DNA from: Xiphydria camelus
Lineage: Eukaryota > Arthropoda > Insecta > Hymenoptera > Xiphydriidae
Direction of reading: 5' to 3'
DNA length: 64,000 bases
Assembly (NCBI GenBank): GCA_963678675.1
Contig: OY783191.1
Span: forward strand, 12,858,562 to 12,922,561
Below the pieces are notes generated by a model. The model worked only from the letters and a program-made list of their open reading frames with translations. It had not been told where the DNA came from and did no database searches. Positions 55,454 through 64,000 of the stretch are shown here, piece by piece. Positions within the stretch are counted from its first letter, which is position 1, and each line of letters begins with the position of its first letter. Both the position numbers and the translations under genes were made by a program.

Positions 55454-56397
55454 CACGTTGAGTGCCACGTCGGTCACCGGTAACTGATACTAACTTTTCG
55501 TTCAGGCCGCGTCAACCACCGGTGACTGACAGTGTGAAGTATGATATAAAACTAAAAATGTACATTGTTTTAAGTAATTACTGAAAATTAGGCAATATAC
55601 TAGCACTTCTAGGTAGCGCACGTGGCCTGACGGGGATATTCGTAAGAATTCGCGTGGCGCTAATATGACGTCACAAATAATTACCTCTTCTACAACTGCT
55701 CCGCCGTGTTCTATGACTTCTGGATTACAAGAGACATCTAGATCCGTTTGAGATTCATCAGGATTGGTTGATTGCTCCAAAAATTTCATAAGTGGAAACC
55801 AGTACACTGTTGGCTTATAAACATCGTCTCCATCTGCACCACTCTTAAGGCTGTTTAAAATCTACAAAAAGTAGTGAGAGAAAAATTAGACTGCGTTATG
55901 CATAACTTGAATAAACGCCAAGTCGCCAATTTCGAGATAAGATCGCTATGTAGTGCCTATAGATGTAATCTGATTATGGAAAAATAATGGGCTTATTGAA
56001 ACCTTTCTTTTAAAAGAAATTATCACAAACGCTAAACGCCAATATGCTACATAATTTTCCAATTATAGGAGTATTTTGTACCATTTATATGTATAAGCTA
56101 GTTTATTGTTATTATACCTATAGGAAATAAACAAATGTAGTTCTTATTAGTTACCTTCATTTTTTCTGCTAAATATTGGCTTCTCAAACCGTTGATCTTT
56201 TTCTTCACATCCTCTACTGTGCAACCATCACCGCTAGTCGCACTGATTGCATCAGCGATTTTTTGATACACATTCAATCTTTTATTTCGATTTTTATAAT
56301 CTTGATGGTAACTATTATATAACATTTCATATCCCTCGTACTCCGATATTAATAATGTTGTTGATGCAATGTTCCACACAAATTTGCCTTCCGACAT
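54150..56397 (-). CDS. MADF/BESS DNA-binding protein of H1, three exons
   Basis: Exon 1 56397-56155 (ATG at 56397; MSEGKFVWNIASTTLLISEY, HQDYKNRNKRLNVYQKIADA, DVKKKINGLRSQYLAEKMK: a MADF domain) ends AAG|GTAACT. Exon 2 55861-55685 (acceptor TTTTTGTAG; ILNSLKSGADG, PTVYWFPLMKFLEQ) ends GAG|GTAATT. Exon 3 54491-54150 (acceptor TTTATTTTCAG; ERTPNLSDNSN..., then DPIDTFGQFIVGELKSIQ and LRQVKKKIQQVLMDI, a BESS-like tail) ends at the stop. All joins are in phase 0, giving 253 residues without a stop. MADF/Myb-like partners of Harbinger nucleases are known to help nuclear import and DNA binding. Exon 3 lies inside the transposase intron, and transposase exon 2 lies inside this gene's second intron. 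Confidence 0.82.
55454..55670. mobile_element. piggyBac-like short element at the transposase stop
   Basis: Begins at a TTAA (55450-55453) with CACGTTGAGTGCCACG and then CGTTCAGGCCGCGT, like the ends of the 36640 and 43770 elements. Internal GGTCACCGGTAAC and CACCGGTGACTGAC are near-palindromic. The right end is poorly defined (CGTGGCGCTAATATGACG, no TTAA), so it may be truncated. It lies within intron 2 of the MADF gene. Confidence 0.55.
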
Positions 56398-56440
56398 CTT
56401 GGTATTCAACTTGTTCGAAGGACCGAACAAATCACGTTTG

Positions 56441-56734
56441 AGGAGGGAGAGAGAGTGGAATCGGGTTCAAGAGGAAAACGCGGGTTGACGGATGCGAGGA
56501 AACTGGGGCGAGAGAAACTGGACTTTATTCCACAGTTAACAATTAACGCTTGTGAACACTGAGAATGAGTGCGGTGCGTGGTCAAGGGAGGAAGATCTCG
56601 CGAGGAGCTGAGCAGAAAGCGACGCGCACTCGGAGAGGAATTTTTCTCAACTGATAGGAAGCGGGTAGAAAGGTAGGGGTACGCTTTGGCATAAAGATGA
56701 ATTTTTGCGCTCTATGATGGAAGGGGAAAATTTC
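56441..56734. other. GA-rich stretch upstream of the MADF gene
   Basis: Immediately 5' of the minus-strand gene; GC-richer than the gene. It could contain its promoter or 5' UTR. No recognisable core promoter motif. Confidence 0.35.
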
Positions 56735-57490
56735 GAGAAAGTTAAAAAAGTGAAAGCGTGAGAAAGACTCCGGAAAAAGCGCGCAGGTACGTCGACATCC
56801 CTTGGTGGGGTCCAAGGACAGCCGTGCGTGCGTTTCGGTGTCTTCATTTATGATAGATCGACCCTGAAGGCAAAGAGTGTCCGTACCCTCTCGCGAGTCC
56901 AGTGAAAGTTGAGAAAAATGTCGAGGCGCATCGCGCTTGCCGAAACACAACTACTACCTACAAGTTTTATAAAATGTAACAGTTTCCTATTACTTGTATA
57001 AAAGAACTTTTATAGCAGAAATGTTTTATTTCGATAAAGTTTAAAAAGTAAAAACGTGAGAAAAACTCCGGAAAAAAGCGCGCCGGTACGTCGACATCCC
57101 TTGGTTCGGTGCAAGGACAGTCGTGCGTGCGTCTCGGTGTCTTAATTTATGATAGATCGATCCTGAAGGCAAAGAGTGTCCGTACCCTCTCGCGAGTCTG
57201 GTAAAAGTTGAGAAAAAGGTCGAGGCGCATCGCGCTTGCCGAAACACAACTACTACAAGTTTTATAAAATGTAACAGTTTCCTATTACTTGTATAAAAGA
57301 ACTTTTATAGCAGAAATGTTTTATTTCGATAAAGTTTAAAAAGTAAAAACGTGAGAAAAACTCCGGAAAAAGCGTGCAGGTACGTCGACATCCCTTGGTG
57401 CGGTCCAAGGACAGCCGTGCGCGGGCATCTCGGTTTCTTAATTTATGATAGATCGACCCTGAAGGCAAAGAGTGTCCGTACCCTCCCAAG
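56735..57490. repeat. Tandem ~300-bp subterminal repeats of H1
   Basis: Units start at about 56735, 57036 and 57336, each with AAAAACTCCGGAAAAA, GGTACGTCGACATCCCTTGG, TTTATGATAGATCGACCCTG and CAAAGAGTGTCCGTACCCTC. The GTCGAGGCGCATCGCGCTTG and TTATAGCAGAAATGTTTTAT blocks follow. The third unit is cut at about 57490 by an inserted element and resumes at 63540. A diverged part of the unit is found near 19.2 and 35.15 kb. Confidence 0.85.
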
Positions 57491-57654
57491 AGGCTTAGTC
57501 CAGGAAAGTTGTATCGCCGTATATAGCGTGAAAAAAAAAATTCCGGACAAGCTGATTTTTTCAGGGTTTTTCAGCGACTGTCTCCTAAGTGTAAAATTAG
57601 CAAAATCGGAAACTTTCCCCTTGGACTTTTGAGGAATAGGGGCTGTTTTATTGA

Positions 57655-57935
57655 ACCCCAATTCTTCGTGTACTGGGCGCTACCTCAAAAAATAATCAAG
57701 TTGCAAAAAAAGTTCATAAGGAAAAGTTGTTTATACATTTATTATGAACAACTTTCATAAGGGGCAATTTGCTGAAAAACAAACAAACAAAGGGACCCTT
57801 GGGGGTGGTTTTTGAAAAGTTTGTTTTTCAGCAAATTGCCCCTTATGAAAGTTGTTCATAATAAATGTACAAACAACTTTTCCTTATGAACTTTTTTTGC
57901 AACTTCGTTATTGTTGCAGGTAGCGCCCAGCTCCT
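57655..57935. repeat. Palindrome inside the left end of N
   Basis: TGGGCGCTACCTC...AAGTTCATAAGGAAAAGTTG...CAATTTGCTGAAAAACAAAC is followed, after about 30 bases including GGGACCCTTGGGGG, by its reverse complement. Arms of about 125 bases. The right end of N has only a single copy. Confidence 0.85.
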
Positions 57936-58483
57936 GACAAACGCAAAGCAGTCAAATTGATGAGGACACATCATAGTTGGCGTTATATTCTCAGTGCAAA
58001 TTTGGTACTGTTTGATGAATGAAGCCATATTGTTAAGTGCTGTCGCGTACCGCTTACACAAAATTCGTATGTCTTACTCAAGTAACGTAAATTCAGGCAG
58101 CAGAGCCTCGTACATACCAAAATTCGGCCGGTCCCGAGGAAAACTCGGAGAAAGTCTTACAATCTTTTATTCCTTGTTCTCTGCTTTACTCGGGACACAG
58201 TTGGTTACCAGATGCCTTGCCGGCACATTTTCCTTTTTATTGCATGGGTCATCTCAGTCCCTTGCACGGCTCTCCGGCGTTGGGGAAATAAAAATTCACT
58301 AAACACCGCCAGTCGTTTTCGACTCTCTCCGGTTTTTTCCTATCGTAACATATAGAAAATTGTGCATGCCCTCTCCTCCTTTTTCGACCTCACCTCCAAC
58401 GTACAATTCGTAAACCTCTAAAATTAGTCTCCGTTTACCCTGCAAACGAGCAGGCACGGCGACTGTACAAGTGCTATTGAAAA

Positions 58484-61400
58484 ATGGATTTGTGTTTTAT
58501 TTGCAAGAAATTGTTGACTATTGCTAAAACTGTGGAGGTTCAGACAAAAGGACTGGCTAATCTTTTGGCTGCAAGTGTTAGTAGGGGCAACGATGACATG
58601 GCAAACATGCTGCGCAGTGTGGACAGTATTCGAGTTCATGTTAAGTGTCGTCGAGATTACACAAACTCTAAAATGATTTCGGCCGCTTCACGTCGCCAAA
58701 GTAGAGACATCACACCAGCAGCGTCATCAGTGGCTGGAGAACCTGAGGTTCCTCAAGAGGTGCCTGAAATGTTGTTTGATTTTCAACACCGTTGTTTTTT
58801 TGCGGTGAATTTGCGTGCAGAAAGAAACAAAAAATTTCGATGGTTGCGAGACGTACTGTTCACGAAAGTTTCCTCCAAACATTACAAAAGCGCAAGGACG
58901 ATTTCGCTTGTGCTGCGCTTGCGCGCATAAGCAATGTTCCCGATCTAACTAGTGTTGGTGCGCGTTATCATCGGGAGTGCGTAAAACGTATTTATTGGAA
59001 ACAAACGGCACAACCGTCAGGGCGTCCTGTTTCCAATAATGTAGATGAGGTTATGAGGGACATCTACGCGTATGTAGAAGAAAATGCCGATGAGTATCAG
59101 TTTACTGTTGATCATTTAATTAATCAAATTCGTGGGGAATATAAACCTTCCGTTGCAACTGTGAAAAGCCGGTTGAAAGAACATTACGGACAGGAGTTTA
59201 TGTTGTATGAAAGTCGGGGAATGGGCTCTGTAGTGTGTTTTAAAACTTTAGGGGATAAACTTTTGGGGGAATCTTTAAAAAGTAGCAACATTAACAGTGA
59301 GGAAGACATAGTTAAATCAATGAGACAAGCAGGACGTAATCTCCGCCGGTGTATACGTGCAAAGATCTACGACACAAGCTCATATTCTCCCTCCGACCAG
59401 TTTTTGGATGGAGTGCAAAGTGTGATTCCCGAAGCACTTAATGCATTTCTGGATGAAGTTGTGCTTACTGGCAAGAGAGGTGAAATCGCTCCATGGAAAC
59501 GTTTGTGCACAACCATTTCGCATCTCATTATTTACGGAGTGCGACCTCGCTCATTTTTGTCGGCATTAAGACTGGGGGTTGGTATATTTCTCTATAAGAA
59601 ATTTGGTTCACGGCTACTCATAGACGTTCTTTCATCTTTGGGTATATCAGAGTCATATAGCGAAATCCGTCACTACGAGATCGCTGCAATTGAACGACCC
59701 GCACGGAATATATCGGACAATGCGTTTATGCAATTCGTGTTTGATAATGCGGACTTTAATATCAATACGTTGGATGGTCACAATACCTTTCACGGAATGG
59801 GAGGTATCCATTGCATCGCGCCTTTGTCTGCCATCGAAGCAGATGTACGAATTGCACGGAACAAAAAATCCCAATTAGCTGTGCTCAACGATGACTATGG
59901 CAAATTGGAAATAATACCGTACCCTCTGGCAAAAAAATCTGGTCTTAAGCATTTGATTGTCAGTGATGTTGCGGCTATGCGGCCTATTTCATGTAAAGTG
60001 TTGCCAACCATTGGAGACTTCATGTGGTTATGTGGGAAGTGGGGATGCAGTCCTAATATACCAGGATGGAATGGCTTTATGCAGAAGGCTACTGCCGATA
60101 ACAATTTCGAACGAACAAAAATTCTGTTCCTGCCTTTCATCCATGAATCGCCATCAGATTATAGTACAATACATACATCGTTGCATTTAGCGGCGTCCCA
60201 GGCGAGAAAGTATAATCAAGTAACCTGCTTCGTCACATTCGATCAACCGCTCTACTGGAAAGCCCGCGACATTATTGCAGCTCCAGAAACGTCGCCGGCA
60301 TTGGCACATGTGGTAGTCCGACTGGGTGGATTCCATGTTCTGCTATCGTTCCTTGGCTCAGTTGGTTATATTATGTCGGGTAGTGGATTGGAGGATGTGT
60401 TACTCCTTATATATGCCCCTAATTGTGTCGACAAGATACTGTCTGGTCATGCGTATTCCAGGGCGATCCGGGCTCACTTTCTTGTTCATTTAAGTCTGGC
60501 TAAAATAATTTTAGACTTGGTAGACTTTTCCGACGACGAAAGACAGGATATCAACTATTATTTAAACGTTGCTGAGGGCACATTAATTTTACCCGATTCA
60601 ACAGACGAAACGATCACACGCATCCTTGATAAATTTGAGGCGAAGCTTGAAGCTCTGGAACGTACCAGCCCAACGGCCAAACTGTGGGTTCAGTACTTTA
60701 AGCTGATTACACTAATTAAAACTATCATCGAAGCTGAACGTACAGGGCATTGGTCCCTTCATCTGGATACAATTCGACAGATGCTTCCTATATTTTACGC
60801 AAGTGGGCATCACCTGTACGCCAAAAGCGTTCAACTATACGTACAAGATATGCTACGTCTTGAGGAGTCGATGCCGGCAGAGGAGTACCAATCATTCACT
60901 GGGCAAAGGAACTTTACAATACGACTTACCGATAAGTTCTGGAGTGGTATGTTTTCAGATCAAGCTATTGAATGTGGTTTGATGAAGGAGTTTAAACTAC
61001 CAACCCGAGGATTAACACATGGTCGAGGGATTACGGATAACTCCACACGCAAGTGGACATTGGGCATGATTTATTTAATTCATATTTGTACTCAGGTAGA
61101 AACGTTCTGTGGAGTGTCCACAGCAACTACCGAACAACATGTCGATATGCGGCCCGGCCGTGTGGCTAGAGACAACAATGACGTTGAGAAATTGGATCAA
61201 TGGTTTGCGCATCATCCCCCATTTACAGACAATCCGGAGTTGTTTTCGATCAGTACAGGACTTACGGGAACCAAAGACATTAATTGCCATCGGGCTTTCG
61301 AAGTCGGAAGGATGCTTATGGCTAAAAACGTTGGAAAAACATTCGACTCATTGACATTTAAAAGGGCCGACAAGATACTGCCGTTGTCTGCCGTGCCGAA

Positions 61401-62912
61401 CACAATTACAATTCATTCGACGAAAGTCGTTGTAGATCCAGTTCTTCTTTTCCAGCGAATGTGTATTGCCAAAAACACGGACGACGATTTGAAATATTTC
61501 CTGTCCTACGAACTTGCACCACATATCCTATATCCCTATTTTCCGATGAAGGAATGCGCAAAGGAACGAAATCTATTCTCTACACTTTCTTTACACCCAA
61601 GGACCCGAATTTCCTAATGCGTGCTTATCGTTCTGAGGTGGTTGATGGGGGATGGCTTCTGCATAAAGTTGTATGGCAGAAACAATTGACCGTAAATGCA
61701 ATTTGCGATCAGTATGTCGCTTACCTTAGAAGCCATTTTTGCAAAGATGTAATCGTCATCTTCGACGGATATCCAGACAATGAGAGAGACTGGGACACAA
61801 AAACCCACGAACGAGTACGTCGAGCCACAAAACAGAATTCTCTTCAGTACACTTTTAACGAAAACACAGTTCTCCCTGTTAGTCAAGAGAAATTTATTTC
61901 AAACGAAAAAAATAAAAAACAATTCATTGCCTTCCTTGCTGCTCATCTACGACGCAACGACATCGATGTTCTTCAAGCTGTGGAGGACGGGGACACCCTT
62001 ATTGTGTCTACGGCTCTTGAGAGATCACACTTGTTTGAAGAAGTGCACATCGTCGGGGAGGACGTAGATCTCCTTGTGTTATTCATCGGTTTGAGCAAGG
62101 AATCCACAACAAACGTTTTTATGAAAAAGCCATCCAGGGGAAGCGTAGCAGAACAAATTTATTCGATCCAGAGCTTTAACCATTCACGAAAACTTGGAAA
62201 ATTCATACTGTTCATCCATGCTTTCACTGGATGCGACACAACATCAGCTATGTTTGGTTTGGGCAAAGGGAAACTGATATCGGTACTTCAGAGTAATCCC
62301 GATCTTGAGAAATGTATTTCCGAGTTTTATAAGAAAAGAAACGATTGCCATACTGTGGCCTCCGCAGGTGAACGCATTCTTATCAAATTGTATGGAGGTA
62401 ACATGAACGAGGAATCTTTGAATTCATTGAGATACAAAAATTTTCATAAATCAGCAGTTAAAATTAAGACGAGTCTAGCTAGTTTGCCGCCCACTACTGA
62501 TGAAGCAAAGTACCATTCACTACGAACGTACCACCAAGTGCAAATGTGGCTTGGAAACTACATTGATGCGGACGAGTGGGGCTGGGAAAAAACCAAAACC
62601 GGATGGATGCCTCGTAAAACCACTAAAGATCCAACGCCAGCCGAGCTACTTAAGCTAATATCGTGTTCTTGTGGAACGCCCTGCCGAGCCGCTTGCGGTT
62701 GTCGCAAAGCAGGTCTAAAGTGCACAGTACTTTGTAAGAATTGCGCTGGTGAGACATGCGAGAACGTACCATCTCCTACAGTTTTCGAAAATTCTGACAG
62801 CGATTCTGACGGCGACGACTTCACTTCATACGAAGCAACAAAACAAGCAGACAACAGTAAATCTGAGGCGCCAACACCAGGCCCATCACACAAAAGAGGA
62901 CGATACGAATAA
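58484..62912 (+). pseudogene. Large nuclease-like protein with C-terminal CXC domain, two frameshifts
   Basis: Three overlapping frames form one protein of about 1,475 residues: 58484-58800 (MDLCFICKKLLTIAKTVEVQ... a Cys motif, then VHVKCRRDYTN), frame change at a T7 run (58795-58801) into CFFCGEFACRKK...VGARYHRECVKRIYWKQ and a long central region to about 61530, then a second change near 61520-61545 into SLFSDEGMRKGTKS. The last part holds VIVIFDGYPDN (about 61750), NDIDVLQAVEDGDTLIVSTA, VGEDVDLLVLF and IHAFTGCDTTSAMFGLGKGK (about 62215), consistent with a PIN/FEN (XPG-like) nuclease. The C-terminus has LISCSCGTPCRAACGCRKAG and CTVLCKNC, a tesmin/MSL2-like CXC domain (about 62655-62750), then an acidic tail. 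Only two indels and no in-frame stop in 4.4 kb, so it was disabled recently, or the shifts are sequencing errors. The nuclease reading is by motif only. Confidence 0.75.
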
Positions 62913-63107
62913 TTTAGATTTTTTATAACATTCATTTACATGGTCGTGAATTCCATAAAATCAGTTTCATCGCATCCATCTGTTTTTTTTTGGGGAAATA
63001 AATACATATCATAACGAACATTGTATGTTTTTTTATTATAAACAACTTTAATATTGCTATTAAAATTTGCAGAGCTAAACCAAAATTACAAAACTACCCC
63101 AATTCTT
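62913..63107. other. 3' flank of the N gene
   Basis: AT-rich. AATAAATACATATC at about 62997-63010 could serve as a polyadenylation signal (AATAAA). Confidence 0.4.
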
Positions 63108-63662
63108 CGTGTACTGGGTGCTACCTCCAAAAATAATAAAGTTGCAAAAAAAGTTCATAAGGAAAAGTTGTTTGTACGTTTATTATGAACAACTTTCATA
63201 AGGAACAATTTGCTGAAAAACAAACTTTTCAAAAACTACCCCCAAGGGTCCCCCCAGGGGGGGGCGGGAAACGGCCGCTAAGTCCGGAATAATAAATTTA
63301 TAAACAACTTTCATAAGACAAAGTAATAGAGAATGTTCCTATGTACAATTTGAGTCTAATAATTTTGTTATAGCATAATTTTCAAAAAACAGCCCCTATT
63401 GCTCAAAAGTCCAAGGGAAAAGTTCCCGATTTTGGTAATTTTACACTTAGGAGACAGTCGCTGACAAACCCTGAAAAAATCAGCTTGTCCGTAATTTTTT
63501 TTTTTCAAACAACTTTCCTGGACTAGCTGGCGAAAGAAAAGAGTCGAGGCGCATCGCGCTTGCCGCCACAACTAGGACTAAAAGTTTTATACAATGTAGC
63601 AGTTTCCTATTACTTTTATAAAAGAACTTTTATAGCAGAAATGTTTTATAAAATGTGACACA

Positions 63663-63816
63663 TTACGCAGTCAAATTTTTCGTCAAATATATTTTATAAC
63701 AGATCTTTGTCAAAGATCTTTTATAGTGTAATGTCGGCCTTACACAGTAAAATTTTTCGTCAATTATATTTTATAACAGATCTTTGTCAAAGATCTTTTA
63801 TAGTGTAATGTCGGCC
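63663..63816. repeat. 77-bp tandem duplication of the H1 right terminus
   Basis: The terminal sequence ending AGTGTAATGTCGGCC occurs at 63725-63739 and again at 63802-63816, in two units 77 bases apart, each followed by TTA. Each unit has the hairpin AGATCTTTGTCAAAGATCT. Either copy could act as the terminus; the outer one matches the target duplication on the left. Confidence 0.9.
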
Positions 63817-63819
63817 TTA

Positions 63820-64000
63820 ATGCTGCAGATGTTGGTGGAAATCTAGACAAAATTACGGCATGATTGGATTGGCCAACCAACTTATCTGTAGCTATTCAAA
63901 GAAGTTTCTTTCCGTTCAGCTTTATATAACGCAAGTGTGAATTTCTCACCAGCACTTTCAATTTGCTCTTTCGTAGATTGAGAACTATTGAAAATATATA
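63820..64000 (-). pseudogene. Upstream part of the gene split by H1
   Basis: On the minus strand reads AGEKFTLALYKAERKETSLN, SYR, then in shifted frames LSRFPPTSAAL up to the TTA at the Harbinger junction. It matches ASAGERILIKLYGG...SLNSLRYKN...LASLPPTTDEAK of the N protein. Contains at least one stop and frame change. Continues beyond the window. Confidence 0.8.

Larger units (their letters stand above)
57494..63526 (+). mobile_element. 6-kb TIR element with a nuclease-like/CXC gene (N)
   Basis: Ends TTAGTCCAGGAAAGTTG and, inverted, CTAGTCCAGGAAAGTTG; the matching TIRs (about 155 bases, through GACAAGCTGATTTTTTCAGG and GGACTTTTGAG) lie at 57494-57652 and 63375-63526. A second inverted pair sits just inside (57790-57935 and 63108-63255), with an extra inverted copy at 57655-57783. 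Inserted in an H1 repeat unit. No target duplication could be read. Assignment to an Academ-like group rests on the encoded nuclease and is tentative. Confidence 0.8.
52207..63816 (+). mobile_element. 11.6-kb PIF/Harbinger element (H1) with both genes
   Basis: Left end GGCCGACATTACACTATAAA, right end complementary at 63797-63816. TTA on both sides (52204-52206, 63817-63819). Removing it restores the flanking CXC-element gene reading (PPTSAAL then KQHSYRV) across the site. It encodes a HARBI1-like nuclease and a MADF/BESS protein, the usual two-gene set. Subterminal ~300-base repeats lie at 56735-57490. A separate 6-kb element is inserted at 57494-63526. Confidence 0.92.

Noticed and set aside
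56582..57661. Several 66-122-codon minus-strand frames (SHAFTFLTFSKF... type)
   Set aside because: They recur in each ~300-base subterminal repeat of H1 and end at different places; not conserved as a coding unit.

Overview
This is eukaryotic DNA: a stretch of insect-type genome built mostly of DNA transposons nested inside one another, with very little that looks like host coding sequence. The transposon repertoire (mariner, pogo, PIF/Harbinger, TTAA-flanked piggyBac-like elements, tRNA-headed SINE) points to an arthropod. The CpG-rich unique DNA at about 10.8-13.5 kb would fit a hymenopteran such as an ant or bee, but the species is inference. There is no operon, no bacterial gene layout and no CRISPR array.

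Layout. 1-1.3 kb: ends of interspersed repeats. 1.3-9.7 kb: a large foldback element whose long inverted arms enclose a 3.2-kb terminal-inverted-repeat (TIR) transposon with a broken transposase gene, and whose right arm is split by a second foldback. 9.7-16.1 kb: mostly non-repetitive DNA, with one possible host exon on the minus strand and an internally deleted mariner. 16.1-26.5 kb: a four-level nest (mariner, split by a 9-kb element with 340-bp TIRs and a decayed XPG/FEN-like nuclease gene, split by a pogo element, split by a small TIR element). 26.5-43 kb: many short non-autonomous elements, remains of a DDE transposase, an 819-bp foldback carrying two inverted tRNA-like sequences, a deleted Harbinger, an element with AAGAC/GTCTT repeats, a SWIM-finger exon and a SINE. 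43.8-48.7 kb: a TTAA-flanked element containing a TIR transposon with an intact 710-codon DDE/SWIM transposase gene. 49.2-51.3 kb: two further foldbacks. 51.8-64 kb: an old CXC-domain element split by an 11.6-kb Harbinger that has an exact TTA target duplication. That Harbinger keeps both its genes (HARBI1-like nuclease and MADF/BESS protein), with exons interleaved on opposite strands, and is itself invaded by a 6-kb element encoding a nuclease-like/CXC protein of about 1,475 residues with only two frameshifts.

The genes do not form one pathway; each set serves its own mobile element. The most unusual items are (i) the nuclease-like/CXC element family present in three states in one window, (ii) the interleaved antisense genes of the Harbinger, and (iii) the tRNA-bearing foldback. 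The nesting gives a readable relative order of insertions. All assignments were made by eye, without database searches.
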